This document shows, piece after piece, positions 29,452 through 34,091 of a stretch of DNA of 34,091 bases. The position numbers were made by a program, and so were the translations under genes. Below the pieces are notes generated by a model. The model searched no databases and had not been told where the DNA came from. It worked only from the letters and a program-made list of their open reading frames with translations. Where the stretch lies: NCBI GenBank assembly GCA_020853895.1, contig JADYYB010000051.1, positions 1 to 34,091 on the forward strand, read 5' to 3'. The DNA is from Bauldia sp. (GTDB taxonomy: Bacteria > Pseudomonadota > Alphaproteobacteria > Rhizobiales > Kaistiaceae). Position 1 is the first letter of the stretch. Every line of letters begins with the position of its first letter.

Positions 29452-31767
29452 TTAGAACTGCGAGCCGATGCCGAAGCGGATGAGCTGCTCTTCGTCGAAG
29501 GATTCCTTGTTCAGCGCCTGCGCAACGTCAAGACGCAGCAGCCCGAACGGAGAGGCCCAGAGGAGCGAGCCGCCGACCGAGGTACGCCAGGCGTCGCTGT
29601 CGGAGATCGTATCGCCGAACCCGGCCGGCACGTCCACGCCGTACAGGGTCGCGGCGTCGGCAAAGACAGCCATTCGGAGCCCCAGATCCTCCGGGATGAA
29701 CGGCGCCGGGAACTGGATCTCGGCGGTCGCGGCGATGAAGGTGTGACCACCAACAGGGGTTCCGCTGAGAGCGCCCGACGTTACTCGCGGCCCGATACCG
29801 GACGGAGCGAAGCCACGGATGGTCTCGCCGCCGCGGTAGAAGTTCTCGGTCAGCGCGATCGGGTCGCCGAGGCCGTCGATATGGCCGCCCTGGACGCGGA
29901 GGAGGCCCACGACATCCGAGTTGGGGACGATCTCGTGGTAGAGGCGCGCGTCACCCACGCTGCGGAGGAAGGTCTGATCCCCGCCCAGCCCGGCATAGTC
30001 CATGGCGAGGCGGAGGTAGAAACCCTCATGCGGATCGATCGTGCTGTCGAGGGTCGACAGCGTGGCGGCGAAGCCGAGCGAGGAGGTTGAAGTCTCGCCG
30101 TTCGGGAAGAGAAGCGGATCGGTGGAATTCGAGACCGTCTCGTTGACGTATTTGTAGTTGACCTGGAAGTCGATCGTCTCGCTGATCGCCAGCCCGAGCC
30201 GCAGGCCACCGCCGACCAGCTCCTGATCGAAGGGCCGGATGCTGTTGAGGTCGCGCTGCCGCGAGTAGAGGTCGAAGCCGAGCGGCATGCGGCGGCCGAG
30301 GAAATAAGGCTCGGTGAAGGAGACCTCGTAGGTCGTCGAGTCCTCGCCGATGCCGTAGGTCAGCTTCACGTACTGGCCGCGGCCGAGGAAGTTGCGCTCG
30401 CTGATCGACACTTCGGCGACGAAGCCGGAGGCCGACGACCAGCCGCCGCTGGCGGAGAACTCGCCGGTCGCCTGCTCGACCACCTCGACGAGGAGGACGA
30501 CGCGGTCGGGGGCGCTGCCCGGCTGGGCGGAGATCGCGACCCTCTCGAAGAGCTGCAGCTCGCGCAGGCGGCGCTCGACCTTGCTCACGAGGACCCGGTT
30601 GAAGGCGTCGCCCTCGGCGAACAGGAACTCGCGGCGGATGACGTAGTCGCGGGTCTTCTGGTTGCCGATGATGTCGATCCGCTCGACGTAGAGCCGCGGA
30701 CCTTCGTCGATGAGGAAGGTAAGCGTGATGAGGTTGTTGGCGTAGTCGCGGTCGCCGCGCGGACGGACCTGGGCGAAGGGGAAGCCCAGCTCGGCGAGGA
30801 TGACGGTGACGTTCTCGAGCGTGCGCTCGACCTCGGACGCGTCGAAGACTCGCCCGCTGCGGGTCTCGAGGGCGCCGTTGAGGCGGTTCACGTCGAGGCC
30901 GGGGATGGTCGAGTCGAAGGTGACCGCGCCGTAGCGGTAGAGCGGGCCCTCGTCGACGGTGAAGACGACGGAGTATTCGCCGGTCACCTGGTCGAAGTCG
31001 GTGGAGACACCGAGGATACGGAAATCCGCGTAGCCATTGGTGAGGTAGAAGCGGCGGAGCAATTCCTGGTCGGCGTCGAGGCGCGCCTGGTCGTAGGCGT
31101 CGCGCTTGGTGAGCCAGCTCAGCCAGTTGGTCTCGCGGGTCTGGATGACGCGGCGGAGACGGGAATCGGCGAAGGCCTCGTTGCCCTCGAACTCGATGTT
31201 GGCGATGCCGGTGCGCTCGCCCTCGTTGAGGTTGAAGGTGACGTCGACGCGGTTGTCGGTGAGGTCGACGATGTCGACCGTGACGGTGCCGCCGGCGCGG
31301 TTGGCGGCGCGCATGGCGCCGCGGATGCGCTCGAGGTCGTTCTGCACGCGTACATCGCTGAGGATGCTGCGCGCCTTGGTCTCGACCAGCTCGAGGAGGT
31401 CGTCGCTGTCCACCCGGTCGTTGCCGACGAAGGTGACGCTGTTGACGACCGGGTTCTCGGTCACCACGACGATGACGGTGCCGCCCGAGGAATCGACCGA
31501 CACCTGGCGGAAAAGGCCGGTGCCGTATAGGGCGATGGCGGAGGCGTTGAGGTCGGCTTCGAAGAAGGTCTGCCCGACCCGGAAGGTCATGTAGGTGCGG
31601 ATCGTCTCCGAATCGATGCGCCGGTTGCCGCTCACCTGGATGGAGCTGGCGATCGCCGCCTGGGCCTCGCTCGCTCCGAAGAATGGCACGTTGCCGACGA
31701 ACGGCGAGGCCAGAAAGAGGACGACAGCGAGCGTCGCACCCCAAACGATCGATCTCACAGAAGTCAT
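29452..31767 (-). CDS. bamA: outer membrane protein assembly factor BamA
   Basis: Core Omp85 component of the BAM complex, which folds beta-barrel proteins into the outer membrane. 771 aa from the ATG at 31765-31767. Residues 1-37 are a signal peptide ending in ASEAQA, followed by five POTRA domains (about 38-420) starting IASSIQVSGNRRIDSETIRTYM, then the Omp85 barrel (about 430-771). The barrel includes the conserved motif near GGETIRGFAPSGIGPR and ends with Phe (FGIGSQF), the usual outer-membrane C-terminal signal. A GTG start at 31818 is possible, but the ATG gives a standard signal peptide. It lies 170 nt after rseP. Confidence 0.97.
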   Translation of the reverse strand: MTSVRSIVWGATLAVVLFLASPFVGNVPFFGASEAQAAIASSIQVSGNRRIDSETIRTYMTFRVGQTFFEADLNASAIALYGTGLFRQVSVDSSGGTVIVVVTENPVVNSVTFVGNDRVDSDDLLELVETKARSILSDVRVQNDLERIRGAMRAANRAGGTVTVDIVDLTDNRVDVTFNLNEGERTGIANIEFEGNEAFADSRLRRVIQTRETNWLSWLTKRDAYDQARLDADQELLRRFYLTNGYADFRILGVSTDFDQVTGEYSVVFTVDEGPLYRYGAVTFDSTIPGLDVNRLNGALETRSGRVFDASEVERTLENVTVILAELGFPFAQVRPRGDRDYANNLITLTFLIDEGPRLYVERIDIIGNQKTRDYVIRREFLFAEGDAFNRVLVSKVERRLRELQLFERVAISAQPGSAPDRVVLLVEVVEQATGEFSASGGWSSASGFVAEVSISERNFLGRGQYVKLTYGIGEDSTTYEVSFTEPYFLGRRMPLGFDLYSRQRDLNSIRPFDQELVGGGLRLGLAISETIDFQVNYKYVNETVSNSTDPLLFPNGETSTSSLGFAATLSTLDSTIDPHEGFYLRLAMDYAGLGGDQTFLRSVGDARLYHEIVPNSDVVGLLRVQGGHIDGLGDPIALTENFYRGGETIRGFAPSGIGPRVTSGALSGTPVGGHTFIAATAEIQFPAPFIPEDLGLRMAVFADAATLYGVDVPAGFGDTISDSDAWRTSVGGSLLWASPFGLLRLDVAQALNKESFDEEQLIRFGIGSQF

Positions 31768-31937
31768 GGGGTCGATACGCCCTCTTTGAATGTCACGCTG
31801 TCCCCCGGAAAGAATCACTCGGACAAGCGTCCAAGGCCCCTATGCGTCCGGTTTTACAGGGATTCCCCCCCTGCGCAAGCCAACGGCCCCGGAAGTGCAC
31901 GGTTTCCGGGCGGAGCGTTGCCCCGAAGCCACGCGAA

Positions 31938-33071
31938 TCAGCCCGGAGCGCCGCCAATCCGACGGAAGAAGTCGACGACCCGCAGGCTGTCGTTGGCGAG
32001 CGCCACGACCATGATCAGGAGAATCAGCAAAATCCCGAATCGGAGGCTGAAATCCTGGGTTTTGGCGCTGAGCGGGCGGCGGCGGACGGCCTCGATGACG
32101 TAGAAGACCAGACGGCCGCCATCGAGGATGGGAATCGGGAAGAGGTTGAAGAGGCCGACGCTGACCGAGAGGAAGCCCGCCAGGAGCACAAGCTGCGGTA
32201 GTCCTTCCTTGGCCACTTCGCCCGTGATTTGCGCGATTCCGATGGGCCCGCTGACCTGGCTCAGCGATTCGCGCCCGGCGAAGAGCCCGCCGATCCAGCG
32301 GCAGGTCTGATAGACGATCTCCCAGCTCTGGGTGACCCCGAAGCCGAGCGCCTCGGGAATGGTGAACTCCTCGTGGACGGTCGGCCCCTCGGCGCGAACG
32401 CCGAGGCGCGGCACCTGCATGACCATGCCGAGATCCTCGACCGCCACCGGCCTAGGCGTCGCAACGAGCTGGATGATCTCCCCGCCGCGGTCGACGGTGA
32501 GGTCGAGCGGGATACCGGAGCTCGAGGTGACGATGCGCTGCAGCTGCGAGAAATACTCGATCGGCCGGCCGTTGACGGCGGTGACCACGTCGCCGGTGGT
32601 CAGGCCGGCTTCGGCCGCCGGCGAGCCCGGCTCGACCGAGCTCACCATAGGGCTGATGTGATACTGGCCGAAGGCCGCGACGAAGCCGGCGTAGATGACG
32701 ATGGCGAGAAGGAAATTGGCGGCCGGGCCGGCCGCCACGATGGCCGCGCGCTGGTAGACGTTCTTGCTGGCGAAGGCGCCCTCGCGCTCGGCCGGGGTCA
32801 ACGCCCCTCCCCCGTCGCCGACGATGGATTCGTCCTCGTCGCCGAGGAAGCGGACATAGCCGCCGAGCGGGATCGCCGCGAGCTTCCAGCGCGTGCCGCG
32901 GCGGTCGGTGAAGCCGAAGAGCTCGGGGCCGAAGCCGACCGAGAAGACCTTCACCGTCACCCCGCACCAGCGGGCGACGATGAAGTGTCCGAACTCGTGC
33001 ACGAAGACTAGGACCGAGAGGACCAGGAGGAACGGCAGGAAGAAGCCAGTGCTTTGAAAATATTCCAACAT
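31938..33071 (-). CDS. rseP: RIP metalloprotease RseP (site-2 protease)
   Basis: Intramembrane zinc protease that cleaves anti-sigma factors and remnant signal peptides. 377 aa. The zinc motif HEFGH (25-29) lies in the first membrane segment and the third ligand in NLFPIPILDGGRL near residue 310. The GPAANFLLAI stretch marks the second segment. One PDZ domain (about 145-215, VSSVEPGSPAAEAGLTTGDVV) is visible, where E. coli RseP has two. AGAGGAAG precedes the ATG at 33069-33071. It starts 29 nt after dxr and is followed by bamA. Confidence 0.97.
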   Translation of the reverse strand: MLEYFQSTGFFLPFLLVLSVLVFVHEFGHFIVARWCGVTVKVFSVGFGPELFGFTDRRGTRWKLAAIPLGGYVRFLGDEDESIVGDGGGALTPAEREGAFASKNVYQRAAIVAAGPAANFLLAIVIYAGFVAAFGQYHISPMVSSVEPGSPAAEAGLTTGDVVTAVNGRPIEYFSQLQRIVTSSSGIPLDLTVDRGGEIIQLVATPRPVAVEDLGMVMQVPRLGVRAEGPTVHEEFTIPEALGFGVTQSWEIVYQTCRWIGGLFAGRESLSQVSGPIGIAQITGEVAKEGLPQLVLLAGFLSVSVGLFNLFPIPILDGGRLVFYVIEAVRRRPLSAKTQDFSLRFGILLILLIMVVALANDSLRVVDFFRRIGGAPG

Positions 33072-33100
33072 TCCGCTTCCTCTGTTGGCCTTTGAGGGGC

Positions 33101-34091
33101 TCAGCCGAGCCCGTCGATCAGGCCTTCGGCGATCTTGCGGCCCTCGGCGTCGATCTCGAGCGCCTCTTCTATGGAGCCGGGCTCGCCTACGAATCCTTTC
33201 TTCGTAGCATATTCGAGGACTTGCCCGGCGAGTTCGGCGATCGCCAGGAACCCGATCTCGCCCTTGAGGAAGGCGGCGACCGCGATCTCATTGGCCGCGT
33301 TCAGCATATTGGTGGCGGCGCTGCCCTTTTCCAGGGCCGCGTAGGCGAGCGGGAGGGCCGGGAAGCGGGCGGTGTCGGGGCGCTCGAAGGTGAGCTGCGC
33401 GAGTTCGGCGAGGTCGAGACGGGGCAGCGTCGTCGCCCGGCGGTCGGGCCAGGAGAGGCAATAGGCGATGGGGACGCGCATGTCGGCCGGGCCGAGCTGG
33501 GCGAGCATCGAGCCGTCGCTATAGGCGACCACGCCATGGACCGCGGACTGGGGGTGGACGAGGACCTCGATCCGGGCCGCTGGCATACGGAATAGATGAT
33601 GCGCCTCAATGACTTCTAGGCCTTTGTTCATAAGCGTTGCGGAGTCGATGGTGACCTTCTGGCCCATCCGCCAGTTGGGGTGCTTGAGGGCATCCGCCGC
33701 AGTCGCGGTGGCCATCTCTGTGCGGGTCCAGGTGCGGAACGGGCCGCCCGAGGCGGTGAGGATGATGCGCTCGACCTCGGCGAGGTTGCGGATCTCAAGG
33801 GCCTGGAAGATCGCGTTGTGCTCCGAATCGACCGGGAGGACCTGGACCCCGCGCCGCTTGGCCGCGGCCGAGAAGAGCGCGCCGGCGCAGACCAGGCACT
33901 CCTTGTTGGCGAGTGCGACGGTCCTCCCGGCCTCGACGGCGGCAAGCGTGGGGGCGAGGCCGGCGGCGCCGACGATGGCCGCGACCACGATGTCGGCCTC
34001 GGCGGCGGCGGCTTCGGCCAGCGCGGCGGGACCGGCGGCCGGCGCGATGTCGGTGCCGGCGAGCGCGGCTTTGAGCGCGGCGTAGCCCGCC
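33101..34091 (-). CDS. dxr: 1-deoxy-D-xylulose-5-phosphate reductoisomerase (5' end cut by window)
   Basis: Converts DXP to MEP in the non-mevalonate isoprenoid pathway, using NADPH. About 330 codons are visible; the N-terminal Rossmann start (roughly 65 residues) lies beyond the window. Motifs present are VALANKECLV, LPVDSEHNAIFQ (metal-binding Asp and Glu region), LTASGGPFRTW, KVTIDSATLMNKGLEVIEAHHLF and VLVHPQSAVHGVV. The C-terminal helical domain ends EGLIDGLG. It is the most upstream visible gene of the minus-strand envelope series; its reading stays open to the edge. Confidence 0.97.
   Translation of the reverse strand, partial: AGYAALKAALAGTDIAPAAGPAALAEAAAAEADIVVAAIVGAAGLAPTLAAVEAGRTVALANKECLVCAGALFSAAAKRRGVQVLPVDSEHNAIFQALEIRNLAEVERIILTASGGPFRTWTRTEMATATAADALKHPNWRMGQKVTIDSATLMNKGLEVIEAHHLFRMPAARIEVLVHPQSAVHGVVAYSDGSMLAQLGPADMRVPIAYCLSWPDRRATTLPRLDLAELAQLTFERPDTARFPALPLAYAALEKGSAATNMLNAANEIAVAAFLKGEIGFLAIAELAGQVLEYATKKGFVGEPGSIEEALEIDAEGRKIAEGLIDGLG

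Noticed and set aside
31888..31910. 7-bp hairpin between rseP and bamA as a terminator
   Set aside because: The stem is short with a 9-nt loop and there is no T-run on the transcribed strand; not strong enough to list as a feature.

Overview
The window is about 34 kb of high-GC chromosome from an alphaproteobacterium. Gene content and order (ftsB, pdhA/pdhB, eno, kdsA, pyrG, secG, tpiA, ppiD, trpEGDC, lexA, comEC, gltX, gltA, then the lipid A/BAM block) resemble Hyphomicrobiales (Rhizobiales) chromosomes. Other clade markers are a PdhB with its own lipoyl domain, LpxI rather than LpxH, and direct-repeat GAAC-N7-GAAC SOS boxes before lexA. It is dense core genome: I see no prophage, IS element, CRISPR array, tRNA or rRNA. 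No gap between genes exceeds 300 bases; the largest are 293 nt (19466-19758) and 198 nt (6882-7079).

Left part (1-7079). On the minus strand, ftsB is followed by pdhA, a small VOC/glyoxalase-fold gene, and pdhB (cut by the window edge). A 54-codon membrane-protein gene at 3371-3535 (+) converges on eno, and their stop codons interlock in one CTAG. Divergent from eno is a tightly packed plus-strand trio: a DUF1835 protein, queF (queuosine pathway) and a GNAT acetyltransferase. It ends in a gap holding two inverted REP-like palindromes.

Middle (7080-21954). A minus-strand series tpiA, secG, pyrG, an endonuclease/exonuclease/phosphatase-family protein, and kdsA includes a terminator-like hairpin between secG and pyrG. 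On the plus strand a small exported protein of unknown function is followed by ppiD, trpE, trpG, trpD, trpC and lexA. trpE begins only 17 nt after ppiD, so no trp attenuator fits there. lexA carries three SOS-box-like repeats in its upstream region. comEC converges on lexA across a hairpin-rich gap.

Right part (21955-34091). gltX and gltA (plus) are followed by a long minus-strand envelope series, in transcription order dxr (5' end cut), rseP, bamA, lpxD, fabZ, lpxA, lpxI, lpxB. This groups isoprenoid precursor synthesis, the RseP site-2 protease, outer-membrane protein assembly and the first steps of lipid A synthesis. kdsA supplies Kdo to the same lipopolysaccharide pathway. gltA and lpxB also share a CTAG at their stops.

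I found no undescribed multi-gene system. The most interesting items are modest: the 54-aa membrane protein, the interlocked stops, the secG/pyrG hairpin, the triple SOS-like array, the VOC gene inside the pdh cluster, the DUF1835-queF-GNAT trio, and a ComEC whose C-terminus lacks metallo-beta-lactamase ligands.
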